Positions 33,898 to 43,676 of a stretch of 64,000 bases of DNA are shown here, one piece after another. The DNA is taken from NCBI GenBank assembly GCA_017311315.1, contig CM029622.1, positions 10,777,295-10,841,294 of the forward strand. Reading direction: 5' to 3'. Each line of letters begins with the position of its first letter. The stretch's first letter is position 1. The DNA is from Dendrocalamus latiflorus. Lineage: Eukaryota > Streptophyta > Magnoliopsida > Poales > Poaceae. Under the pieces are notes generated by a model. That model searched no databases. It saw nothing but the letters and a program-made list of their open reading frames with translations, and was not told the origin of the DNA. Position numbers and translations under genes: made by a program.

Positions 33898-36837
33898 ATG
33901 GCGACGGACAAGTACTCGACCAAGCCGCCCGTGTTCGATGGCATCGATTATCCCTTCTGGAAGAGCCGAATGGAGACATACATCCAGGCCCAGGGGTATG
34001 CCATCTGGCGGAAGGTCAAGGTACGATTCGTTGTTCCTGCCGATGAGAACATCAATGCCGGGAACATGGCTGATGTTGAGGCGAATGCAAAGGCAAGGAA
34101 CATCATCATCCAGGGGTTGAGTCGTAGCGAGTTTGACCGTATATCTCACCTGTCGTCCGCCTACGATATCTGGGTGACCCTCGACGCATACCATGAGGGC
34201 ACCACCCAGATCAAGACGGTTCGACAGGACCAGTTCAAGCGCGAATACAACAAATTCGAGATGCTTGCTGGTGAGTCCCTGGACGAGTGCTTTTCGCGAT
34301 TTCACAAAATCTTGAGCAACCTCCGAGCGGTCGGTCTCACATACCCCGACTCGGACAACGCTCGTCAGATGCTCGCGGCACTCGATCTGCGCGTGTGGGA
34401 GATGAAAGTGACCACCATCAAAGACACGACAGACCTCTCGACCCTGACTCTTGACGCGCTGTACTCACGCCTCAAGACTCACGAGATTGACGTTGTATCT
34501 CGTCGGTCGAAGTCACAGTCGATGGCTTTGGTCACCGATCCCAGTTCTGCTTCTGGTCTCTCTTCTGATTCTTCTTGCGGTTTTTCCCTCGCTGCTCTCT
34601 GTGACATAACTGATAATCAGTTAGAGCAGCTTGCGGATGATCAGCTGGCCCTCCTAGCCCGAAGGTTTTCACATGCCTACAAGGGTAGGAGAGACAGAAA
34701 GAGAGGAGGACCCGTGATTTGCTTCGAGTGTGGTGGCCCCAACCACATTCGGGCAAACTGCCCCAAGCTGGAAAAGGGCAAGAACGACTACGGCGGTTCG
34801 AGCAAGATCGACTACACCGACAAGAACCGCAACAAGAAGCCTCCAGCTCCGACGCCGGGAAAGAAGAAGTTCCGCAACTTCGGGAAGGCCAAGAAGCTCT
34901 TCCACCGCGTCCTCACCGCCTTCGACGACCTCGACCTCAGCGAGGTGGAGGGATGGAGCGACGACGACGGGACGGGTGACCAAGAGCCCAAGGACGGCGG
35001 CAACGACTTCTCCGGCATGTGCTTCATGGCCCTCGAGGGCGAACTCAGCGACAGCGAGCTGTACTCCGACTCGGATGAGGTACTCCCTTCTTATGACCAG
35101 CTAAATGATGCTTTTCTTAAGCTAGGTGGATTTCATGCTAGAGCTAAGTCTAGGTGTACCGAGTTAGAGAAGGAAGTAGATAGACTATCACGGGAGATTA
35201 CTTCACTTACATCTGCTCCCTCCCATGACGACTGTGATACATGCTGTGCCTTGCTTGATGACATGGAGAAATTAAGGACCTCTCATGATAGTGTGTCCTC
35301 CGAGCTTGATATTGTTAAGGTGGAGAATGTTAGTCTGCTTGCTGAGTTAGAGTTGAGTAGGATGGCTGTTACCCTACTTACTACTGATGAGACTACTTCT
35401 CCCACCTCATGTGAGGATAAGGACATTGCTGCTAGAGGACCTTATGCCATGCTCCTTGATCTGCCCGAGTCTTGTGAAAATTGCAATAACTTGAAGATGA
35501 ATCTAAAACGGGCAGATCACAAGATTGCTGAGTTGAGTGCTTCTTTACTTGAGCCTATTGATTCATGTTTGAATTGTCCAAAGTTAACTGCTGAACTTGA
35601 ATCTGTCTCAAAACAGTTTCAAGAAATGATTGACAACAACAAGAAAATAGCTCAGTATGCGACTAAGGATCCTGTTAGCTTACCATGCATTAGTTGTGAT
35701 AAACTAAAACTTGAACTCGTTGCCTTGAATGACAAATGTGTGAAGCTAACTAAGGACTTACTAGAGAAGCCACAATCTGGTTGTGATGTGATTGATGGTG
35801 TGGGGGAGAAGCCCCAGGGTAAGGATGAGACGTTTAGAGACGCGAACCAACCTGCTAGTAGTAGGACTGTCCCCTCAGAGTCGGCTGTGCGTGCACAAGC
35901 CATTCTTTCCTCTACTGTTGGTTCTTCTTCTGCTCCCTTACCTCCTGCTGTTCCCTCTTCTCCCTGCTCTTCTTGCACCTCTCTCTTTCGGGAGTGTCAG
36001 TATCTTATGAACACTCTCGAGAGATTTGTAGGAGGCAAGAAGAAGCTTAATCTTATTCTAGACCAATCCAAGATTTGTAAGTTCAATCAAGGTCTAGGAT
36101 ATGATTTCTATGAGGATATGAGAAAGCATCCTCCTGCTATTCTCAGACCCATAGTGGGAGGTGTGATTGAGGTCGAGCCCAGATCTGATGAGGTCAAATT
36201 CAAATCAGCAGGCTTTGTCCAAGGGATCTCTGACAGTAATGTGATTCCACCTGTTGCTTTGGCCTCTCAGAAGGCGAAGCATCTTCGTGCTACTTCCACC
36301 TCTCAGAAGGTGAAGTACCACTGCACCTTCTGTCAGAAGGATGGACACTCGATCGAGAGATGCTTCAGGCGCGCTAGGATTGCGCGTAGAGACTGTGCAG
36401 AGGCACTTAGGCGTATTCAGGGTCAGCCCCAGATCCTGAGTGCACCTAAGACTAGCACGAGTTCCAGATTTGCTTCTGACAGGTTTGGGCAGCATCGAGG
36501 ACTTGGTTTTTCTGAGTCTTCTGGTTTTCGTCCTCGTGCTGCTCCGGGTCGTGACTTCCGCCGTCCTGAGGGTACATCTCGTTTCCCCCGTCGAGACAGT
36601 TACCCACGGCGTGATCAGCAGGTTGCCGGTGTTTCGACTCGCTTTCCCATAGCAGTCGGACCTAGCAACAGCTTCAGGTCTGCACACAGACCTTCTGCAT
36701 CTTTGAGTCACAGAGAGCGTAGGGTAGATAGAGGTCAGTCGTGCTTGACGACTTCATCTGCTCGACGTGTTGTTCAGTATTGGGTGCCAAAATCTCTCTT
36801 GATTTATCCCAGTACTGAGACTTTACTCTCTGTTTGA
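33898..36837 (+). CDS. gag: Gag polyprotein of the copia element, 979 aa
   Basis: The structural protein that packages the retrotransposon RNA. It starts MATDKYSTKPPVFDG 57 bp after the LTR, then a copia-type Gag core (DYPFWKSRMETYIQ, later QFKREYNKFEMLAGESLDE). A zinc knuckle of the CX2CX4HX4C type lies at about residue 275 (CFECGGPNHIRANC) and a second at about 808 (CTFCQKDGHSIERC). Between them are an acidic stretch and a long coiled-coil region. That region is punctuated by five CxxC..L modules near residues 445, 525, 556, 596 and 688. The C-terminal part is rich in Arg and Ser. Its length far exceeds ordinary copia Gag, which supports a SIRE-like assignment. It ends TLLSV and TGA, overlapping pol in the -1 frame. 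No internal stop. Confidence 0.92.
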   Translation: MATDKYSTKPPVFDGIDYPFWKSRMETYIQAQGYAIWRKVKVRFVVPADENINAGNMADVEANAKARNIIIQGLSRSEFDRISHLSSAYDIWVTLDAYHEGTTQIKTVRQDQFKREYNKFEMLAGESLDECFSRFHKILSNLRAVGLTYPDSDNARQMLAALDLRVWEMKVTTIKDTTDLSTLTLDALYSRLKTHEIDVVSRRSKSQSMALVTDPSSASGLSSDSSCGFSLAALCDITDNQLEQLADDQLALLARRFSHAYKGRRDRKRGGPVICFECGGPNHIRANCPKLEKGKNDYGGSSKIDYTDKNRNKKPPAPTPGKKKFRNFGKAKKLFHRVLTAFDDLDLSEVEGWSDDDGTGDQEPKDGGNDFSGMCFMALEGELSDSELYSDSDEVLPSYDQLNDAFLKLGGFHARAKSRCTELEKEVDRLSREITSLTSAPSHDDCDTCCALLDDMEKLRTSHDSVSSELDIVKVENVSLLAELELSRMAVTLLTTDETTSPTSCEDKDIAARGPYAMLLDLPESCENCNNLKMNLKRADHKIAELSASLLEPIDSCLNCPKLTAELESVSKQFQEMIDNNKKIAQYATKDPVSLPCISCDKLKLELVALNDKCVKLTKDLLEKPQSGCDVIDGVGEKPQGKDETFRDANQPASSRTVPSESAVRAQAILSSTVGSSSAPLPPAVPSSPCSSCTSLFRECQYLMNTLERFVGGKKKLNLILDQSKICKFNQGLGYDFYEDMRKHPPAILRPIVGGVIEVEPRSDEVKFKSAGFVQGISDSNVIPPVALASQKAKHLRATSTSQKVKYHCTFCQKDGHSIERCFRRARIARRDCAEALRRIQGQPQILSAPKTSTSSRFASDRFGQHRGLGFSESSGFRPRAAPGRDFRRPEGTSRFPRRDSYPRRDQQVAGVSTRFPIAVGPSNSFRSAHRPSASLSHRERRVDRGQSCLTTSSARRVVQYWVPKSLLIYPSTETLLSV

Positions 36838-39800
36838 CTCAGGTTCGCCGGGTAGGGAAGGAGAAGGTTTGGCTTGTAGACTCCGGTTGTTCTCGTCATA
36901 TGACCGGAGACTCCCGTTGGTTCTCCTCCCTAGCCCGCGCTCCAGGTGATGAGACGATCACCTTCGGAGACGCTTCGTCTGGGCGCGTCATCGCCAAAGG
37001 TACTGTGCGCATTAATGATTCTTTCATTTTGAAAGATGTAGCCTTGGTTAGTAAGCTGCAGTACAATTTGCTTTCAGTTTCTCAGCTTACCGATGACGGT
37101 TTCGAGGTGAGCTTTAAGAAAAATGCTTGTAAAATTCTTGATTCTTCGGGTAGTCTGGTCTGCGGGATTTCTCGTTATGGGAGGATCTTTCGTGCTGATT
37201 TTTCTGAGTCTTCTGGTGATCCTCTCAGGTGTTTAGTTGCTTCAGAGTCCCGCGACCTCTCTTTCTGGCATAGGAGACTTGGTCATATTGGATTTGACCA
37301 TTTGACCCGAGTTAGCGGCCACGACCTCATTCGTGGTCTGCCGAAGCTCAAAATGGTCAAAGATCTTGTTTGCGCTCCATGCCGGCACGGCAAGATGGTA
37401 GCCGCTTCACATCCTCCGGTCACTGTGACTATGACCGATGCACCGGGACAGCTGCTCCACATGGATACAGTGGGACCAGCTCGAGTGCAGTCAGCAGGAG
37501 GGAAGTGGTATGTCCTTGTCGTGGTCGATGACTTCTCGAGGTATTCTTGGGTGTTTTTCTTAGCCTCGAAGGATGAGACGTTTTCACATTTTCGAGGTCT
37601 TTTCAGTAGGCTTTCTGTTGAGCTCCCAGGTGCCTTACGAGCGATCCGCAGTGACAATGGCACGGAGTTCAAGAATTCCTACTTCGAGAGTTTCTGTGGT
37701 GAGACAGGTGTAGAGCACCAGTTCTCTTCTCCGCACGTCCCACAACAAAATGGAGTTGTGGAGAGGAAGAACCGTACCTTGGTCGAGATGGCCAGGACGA
37801 TGCTTGATGAGTACTCTACACCGCGGAAGTTTTGGGCTGAGGCTATAGCCACCGCGTGCCATGTCTCAAATCGAGTATTTCTTAGGGCACACTTGCACCG
37901 CACTTCTTATGAGCTGAGATACGGGCGAAAGCCCAGCGTCTCTCATTTTCGTGTTTTTGGTTGCAAGTGCTTTATTCTGAAGTCCGGGAACCTAGACAAG
38001 TTCGAATCACGTTCTTGTGATGGCATCTTTCTAGGTTACTCGCCTTCTTCGCGGGCTTATAGGGTCTGGAACTGCGAGTCTAGTAAAATGGTAGAGACCT
38101 GTGAGGTGACCTTTGACGAGGCCAGTCCGGGGACTAGGCCCGATATCTCAGGTTCTTTAGAGCAGTCCGAGACCATCTTTGTGGATGATGAGGATGATGG
38201 AGACGACGGTTGTCTACCTGATCCTGTCCCTCATCCACCCCTTGAGATGCCGTCTTCCACTGCACCTCGAGGTGATCAGCCCATGCCTTCTGCTTCTTCT
38301 GGAGCTGGTGGCTCTGTTCCTACCTCGTCAGCTCACGAGGTAGAGGCCACTTCTTCATCTCATCCTGGACCTCCTAGACATATCCAGAAAGCCCATCCTT
38401 CAGAGCAGATCATTGGAGACCTTTTCGAGCGTGTTACCCGCTCAAAATCTGGCTTATCTCATTTCTGTCTCCATTCTGCTTTCATTGCCTCCTTTGAGCC
38501 CAAAGATGTCTCTCATGCTTTATCTGATGAGTCTTGGGTCAATGCCATGCATGAGGAGCTAGAAAATTTCGAGAGGAACAAGGTCTGGTCGCTTGTCGAG
38601 CCCCCGCGAGGTCACAATATTATTGGGACTAAGTGGGTGTTCAAGAACAAGCAGAGCGAGGATGGAGTGGTTATTCGAAACAAGGCTAGACTGGTTGCTC
38701 AGGGGTTCTCCCAGGTTGAAGGTCTAGATTTCGAGGAGACCTTTGCCCCTGTAGCTAGACTTGAAGCCATTAGAATTCTGCTTGCCTTTGCAGCTTCTAA
38801 GGGTTTCAAGCTTTACCAGATGGACGTCAAGAGTGCCTTTCTCAATGGCCTTATTGAGGAAGAGGTCTACGTCCGACAGCCTCCTGGTTTCGAAAACCCC
38901 AAATACCCAAACCATGTCTTCAAGCTTTCCAAAGCATTGTATGGACTTAAGCAGGCCCCTAGGGCTTGGTATGAGAGGCTTAAGTCCTACTTGTTGAGTC
39001 ATGGGTTTGAAATGGGTAAAGTTGATAAGACCTTGTTCATCCGCCGGCTTGGCGCTGACCTTCTGCTCGTCCAGATCTATGTTGATGACATTATCTTTGG
39101 CGGCTCTTCCCATACTCTGGTTTCCCAGTTCTCGGATGTCATGAGCACCGAGTTTGAAATGAGTATGATGGGTGAGTTGACCTTCTTCCTTGGCTTCCAA
39201 ATTAAGCAGACTCGGGAGGGTACATTTCTTCATCAAGGAAAGTACACTCGTGACCTCCTGAAGCGCTTTGATATGAGTGATGGTAAGCCGGTGTCAACTC
39301 CCATGGCTTCGACAGCCTATCTTGACCCAGATGAGGATGGTGAGCCAGTTGATCAGAAAGAGTTCAGAAGTATAATCGGCTCCCTTCTTTACCTCACTGC
39401 CTCGAGACCAGACATACACTTCTCCGTGTGTCTGTGTGCTCGTTTTCAGGCTTCTCCTCGCGTATCTCACCGCCAGGCGGTGAAGCGCATCTTTCGGTAC
39501 CTTCGAGCTACCATTGACTATGGTATCTGGTACTCTTCCTCATCCTGTCTTTCCTTGAGAGCCTTTTCGGATGCAGACTTCGCTGGCTGTAGGATAGATA
39601 GGAAGAGCACTTCCGGCACCTGCCAATTCATTGGCACTTCTCTCATTTCCTGGTTTTCGAGGAAGCAGTCCGGTGTTGCACAGTCCACTGCAGAGGCCGA
39701 GTACGTTGCTGCAGCCAGTTGCTGTAGCCAGGTACTTTGGATGGTTTCGACCCTGCGGGACTTTGGGTTAGCTTTAGACAGTGTTCCACTCTTTTGTGAT

Positions 39801-40028
39801 AACACGTCTGCTATCAACATTGCTAAGAACCCAGTGCAGCACTCTCGGACCAAGCACATTGATATCCGATACCACTTCCTTAGAGACCATGTAGAGAAGG
39901 GTGATATAGTGCTCCAGTTTGTGGAGAGTGACCACCAGTTGGCTGACATCTTCACCAAGCCTTTGGATAGTTCGAGGTTTTTAGCTCTGCGGGGAGAGCT
40001 TGGGGTGGTGTGTCCTTACGGATTGTAG
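36834..40028 (+). CDS. pol: Pol polyprotein of the copia element (protease-integrase-RT-RNase H)
   Basis: The open frame runs 1064 codons without a stop. The protease motif VDSGCSRHMTG lies at about residue 16. A GAG-pre-integrase zinc segment follows (HRRLGHIGFDH, CAPCRHGKM, about 130-185). The integrase core has HMDTVGP, RSDNGTEF (about 272) and NGVVERKNR as the D, D and E positions. Reverse transcriptase spans ETFAPVARLEAIR (about 637) to YVDDIIFGG (about 748). RNase H shows FSDADFAG (about 909), STAEAEYVAA and the FTKPLD end. All key acidic residues are present. The listed start is a TTG, not a likely initiator. The frame is -1 relative to gag, so expression probably needs frameshifting or splicing. 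Confidence 0.93.
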   Translation: MTQVRRVGKEKVWLVDSGCSRHMTGDSRWFSSLARAPGDETITFGDASSGRVIAKGTVRINDSFILKDVALVSKLQYNLLSVSQLTDDGFEVSFKKNACKILDSSGSLVCGISRYGRIFRADFSESSGDPLRCLVASESRDLSFWHRRLGHIGFDHLTRVSGHDLIRGLPKLKMVKDLVCAPCRHGKMVAASHPPVTVTMTDAPGQLLHMDTVGPARVQSAGGKWYVLVVVDDFSRYSWVFFLASKDETFSHFRGLFSRLSVELPGALRAIRSDNGTEFKNSYFESFCGETGVEHQFSSPHVPQQNGVVERKNRTLVEMARTMLDEYSTPRKFWAEAIATACHVSNRVFLRAHLHRTSYELRYGRKPSVSHFRVFGCKCFILKSGNLDKFESRSCDGIFLGYSPSSRAYRVWNCESSKMVETCEVTFDEASPGTRPDISGSLEQSETIFVDDEDDGDDGCLPDPVPHPPLEMPSSTAPRGDQPMPSASSGAGGSVPTSSAHEVEATSSSHPGPPRHIQKAHPSEQIIGDLFERVTRSKSGLSHFCLHSAFIASFEPKDVSHALSDESWVNAMHEELENFERNKVWSLVEPPRGHNIIGTKWVFKNKQSEDGVVIRNKARLVAQGFSQVEGLDFEETFAPVARLEAIRILLAFAASKGFKLYQMDVKSAFLNGLIEEEVYVRQPPGFENPKYPNHVFKLSKALYGLKQAPRAWYERLKSYLLSHGFEMGKVDKTLFIRRLGADLLLVQIYVDDIIFGGSSHTLVSQFSDVMSTEFEMSMMGELTFFLGFQIKQTREGTFLHQGKYTRDLLKRFDMSDGKPVSTPMASTAYLDPDEDGEPVDQKEFRSIIGSLLYLTASRPDIHFSVCLCARFQASPRVSHRQAVKRIFRYLRATIDYGIWYSSSSCLSLRAFSDADFAGCRIDRKSTSGTCQFIGTSLISWFSRKQSGVAQSTAEAEYVAAASCCSQVLWMVSTLRDFGLALDSVPLFCDNTSAINIAKNPVQHSRTKHIDIRYHFLRDHVEKGDIVLQFVESDHQLADIFTKPLDSSRFLALRGELGVVCPYGL

Positions 40029-41916
40029 TGAGGGGGAGCTTTGGGCTTTACTGCTTTATTATATTGATTATGCTTCTGTCTCATTTCTGTTGCATTGCAC
40101 TCGGGGTGCATTTGGGTTTAGTCCTTCCAGCATAGGTTAGAGTGCTTCTCTTGCCGAGATGCTTAGACTTCTAACTCTTATCTTGTGCTTCCAGGATTAG
40201 CTGCTTCTTATCTCACTAGGTCGAGCTCACTCACTTCTTGTAGGTTCTAGCGAGGGTTGGGCCACCCTCGGGTAGACAGGGTACGTGTTTGCTCTCTAGT
40301 GTGTGATTTACTGTCAGCTGATTGTCCTGGAGTCATATGGGGTAGATGAGAGTCAGTCTAAGCCATAGTTGTCTCTATATCTTATCTATGCTTTAAGGAC
40401 TGCCTGTTTGCTGTTTTCTTTCCCAGCTTCTCGATTCTATTGCTTTGGTTCAGGGGGAGTTCAATTGGGAGCTTCTGGAGCTTAATTCTGACACAACTCA
40501 ACTTGAACTAAAAGTTGCATCTAATGTTGAGGGGGAGCTGGACCTTCTTGCATTTTCAGCTTTTTAGCATTTAGCATTGTAATATATAACTACATTGAGC
40601 CTTGATTATTATCCTGCTATGACATGTTTACAGTGCTTTACACCTTGCCATGACTTGTGCTTAGCTTGCTAAATTTATCATGACTTCATATGTGTAGACT
40701 AGCGTTTGCTATGATAAGTTAAGTAAAATTGATCAACTTAAATTAAACTTGTCATGCTAGCATTTGAGTTTAGTCTTTCTTGAGCTATCCTTTTATGATT
40801 CATGCCATGTCAAATAGGCTGAGTAGAGCGTTGAATCTATATTGAGCCTCAGTTTGAGCTGTTTTAGACTCCTGATGATACATGAGTTAGTACAATGTGT
40901 TAAAAAGCAAAAAGATCTCTTTTGTGCGAAAAAACTGATCTCACCAATTCTTTCCTATGAGACGGCTTGCCATTGCACTTGGCATGAACTTAGGGGGAGT
41001 TTTGGATGACCTAGACTATCTTCTTAAGCTTCTTGCTTGGAGTAGTCGCATAAGGCTTGAGATCTAGCACATGATAAAACAAAATGTTGGTTGACAACCA
41101 CCATATTTGTGCGAAAAAACTGATTTCACCAATTCTTTCTCATGAGACAGCTTGCCATTGCACTAGGCATGAACTCAGGGGAGTTTTGGATGACCTAGAC
41201 TATCTTCTTAAGCTTATTGCTTGGAGTAGTCGCATAAGGCTTGAGATCTAGCACATAAACAAAAATTGGGTTGAAAACAACCATATGCTTTCAAAAGACA
41301 ATATTTAATGTGCTCAAATTGCTTAATCTACAATCAGAACCAAGTACCTTAACCAATGTTTCAATCTTGAGCTTATAGCACTCTATTTGGACTCAATATT
41401 AGCTTCTTGGTTCCGCTTAGCTTACTTGACATGGCCGGCATCATCCTTGGGTATCTCTAGTTAGACTTTGCTCATTGATGACTTGACTTGCTCACTAAAT
41501 ACATTACATTTCAGATTGTCATCTATGTGCTATAGCTAGCTTATATATATGTTGTCATGATCTAGATAGCGTTGTATTGAGTTATGGCTTGGTGTATTAC
41601 ATGTTGGTCATTATGGATAATTCTCATGGCTCAAAATGCTTAAATAAACAAACTTCAGCCATTTTCATCCATTAACATGTCATATTCTCTCTATTGCATC
41701 TTGATGCGTTTATTGCCAAAAGGGGGAGAATAGAGAAGAAAAAGTCTGTTGGGAATAGTTTAGAGCTGTGGAGATCAATTTGCTCTTTCAGTTGTTGCTC
41801 TAGTGTTCCTTCTGTCGACTTGGTCATTAGCTTCACTTCATTCTTTTGGACCATGTTGGATTCTTCAAAATCAAACTCTTCTTAATGCTTTTTCTGCGTT
41901 TGTCAATAGACTCATC
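40029..41916 (+). other. Long non-coding 3' region of the copia element
   Basis: 1.9 kb between pol and the 3' LTR. No env-like ORF is open, although some SIRE-lineage elements carry one here. Several GAGGGGGAGC and AGGGGGAGTT purine runs occur (about 40030, 40450, 40530, 40992). A 185-bp tandem duplication lies at 40921-41290. Confidence 0.75.
40921..41290 (+). repeat. 185-bp tandem duplication downstream of pol
   Basis: Two adjacent copies begin TTTGTGCGAAAAAACTGAT at 40921 and 41106 and share about 95% of bases by eye. Each contains GGGGAGTTTTGGATGACC. Confidence 0.88.
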
Positions 41917-41927
41917 AAGGGGGAGAT
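41917..41927 (+). other. Polypurine tract of the copia element
   Basis: AAGGGGGAGAT directly abuts the TGAGAGACC start of the 3' LTR. Confidence 0.85.
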
Positions 41928-43616
41928 TGAGAGACCATGTGGTCGTGCTCCATGAGAGTGATGAGTAATTGACAAAGGTTTAGGTCAGTCGAGTTTGGTT
42001 TGAGTGGTTCGGAGTCGAGTCGTTGCGTGGCGCAATCGGGCTCGGTCGGACTTTGGTCAAATCTGGTCATTTGGGTTTAGGATGCATATTCTAATATTTT
42101 GATAGGTTTTGACTTCATCTGTGGTAAGTGTAATGGTATTTACGCTTTCATGAGTCGAGCGGTGCTATTTGACGTGTTTCTTGTCTGTGTGACTGCAGGA
42201 CGTCGAGTTGGAGTCGTGGCGAGACACGGTGGACCGGACTAGGCGCAGGTGGCGCTGAGGTCAGAACGGTCGGGATGTGTCGAAGACGACGTGGACTCGA
42301 GGTGGTTGCGAGGCGTGCGAGGCAAGGAGCGCGGAAGCTTCCCGGAAGGTGCAGAAGGGGCGAATCGGGAAATTCGCAAGGCTGCACAAGCGGGAGCGGG
42401 CTCCGTTGGACGTAGCGGGCGTAACGGGGCGGAGACCCGTTAGCCAGGCGCTATAAAAGGAGAGGAGGGGCTGCATGCCCTCCTTGAGCACTTCAAGGGT
42501 TTTAGGGTTTCCTTTAGTCAAAAGAGTCTTTAGTGGTTGTTTTGGCTTTAGGCTTTAGTGGGTGAGAAGGCAGTGTGTGGTCTGTCCACCTTCGATGTGT
42601 TCCATGTGAGTTCATCCCCTTCCAAGCATGTATGGGTTGGATTCTTGGCTTGGAGAGGAGAGGGATTGATTGGAGAGTCTTGTAATCATCCTTGTGTATC
42701 AAGTCGGGGTATCGGGACTCCTCTGTATTCATTGTGTTCCAAGAAATGAAAATCTGAAGTTTTTTTATTCCCGTGCTCTCTGTTCTTCCTTCGATGCTCT
42801 TTTGGTGGATTTCTTGAGATTTTGATTTTCGAGTTCTTGCTTACTGTGGAGGTGTAAAATGGGTTGCTCCATGATGGGATAGTGCTTCAAGATCAATTGA
42901 TCAATTAAAATCCCAGAGACAAGGTTTTAATCTCAGTTTTGCCTTTTTGACCTCCCCTGTTCAAGCTTTGCATTCCTAGGGTTTTGGCGCTCTCAGTGTT
43001 CCCCTTGTTGTAATGGCTTGAAATTTGGCATGGAGGATCCAGAGGCTATCTTATAGCTATCCTCAAAATTTCATAGCCAAAGGATCAACCGTTTGGGAGC
43101 AATTTGATTTTTGGCTCGGGTCGTGCAAGAATTCAGATTTTTACCCAAATCTGAAATTCTTGATTCTTGGAGTGGATTTCTTGTTATTGTCTTTTGGCTT
43201 AGTCTTCTGGGAGTGTTCCCTAGCTATCCTCAAAGTTTCCCAAGCCAAGATTCCAAGAATCGGTGCGAATCTCTCTTTTTTCTGAAATTTGCTGTTTGCT
43301 GTTTTTCTCGAGAGGTACTACCGCTCGGGGAGCGGTACTACCGCTCAAAGGTACTACCGCTCTGACCAGCGGTACTACCGCTCAGCGGTACTACCGCTTG
43401 ACCAAGCGGTACTACCGCTTGAGGCCAGTTTTGCGCTGAATTTGCTTTTCTTGATTGCTTCCTTCTGGGTCTAGTTTTTCAGTGTCTCTGTGATTTCCAG
43501 TGAGGGCTTATTTTCTCCTTCATAGCTCTCATAGCTACTGGAGAAGGAGATATTTGTTGGGGGCGATTTTTAAAGATCGACATTCACCCCCCCTCTGTCG
43601 CCATTTCGGTCCAACA
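41928..43616 (+). repeat. 3' LTR of the copia element
   Basis: 1689 bp, 17 bp longer than the 5' LTR. It has one extra 16-bp GGTACTACCGCTCAGC-type unit near 43380 (six copies against five) and one extra C near 43590. Otherwise eight substitutions were counted by eye. Confidence 0.96.
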
Positions 43617-43676
43617 GCTACAGTTTAAGGTACATAGCTCAAGATTACTTGGAACATATTGCAATAATGTCATTAC

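Larger units (their letters stand above)
32170..43616 (+). mobile_element. Young Ty1/copia retrotransposon, SIRE-like, TSD GCTAC
   Basis: The element is 11,447 bp with LTRs at 32170-33841 and 41928-43616 and a perfect GCTAC duplication (32165-32169 and 43617-43621). It has an initiator-methionine tRNA primer site after the 5' LTR and a purine tract before the 3' LTR. Two large ORFs encode Gag (979 codons) and a complete Pol (protease, integrase, reverse transcriptase, RNase H). The domain order (integrase before reverse transcriptase) defines copia. The very long Gag with coiled coil, and the long non-coding stretch after Pol, fit the SIRE/Maximus lineage. By eye the LTRs differ by eight substitutions and two indels, about 0.5%. 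Confidence 0.96.

Noticed and set aside
40029..41916. Possible env-like gene after pol, as in some SIRE elements
   Set aside because: No open frame of useful length and no signal peptide or transmembrane pattern is visible.
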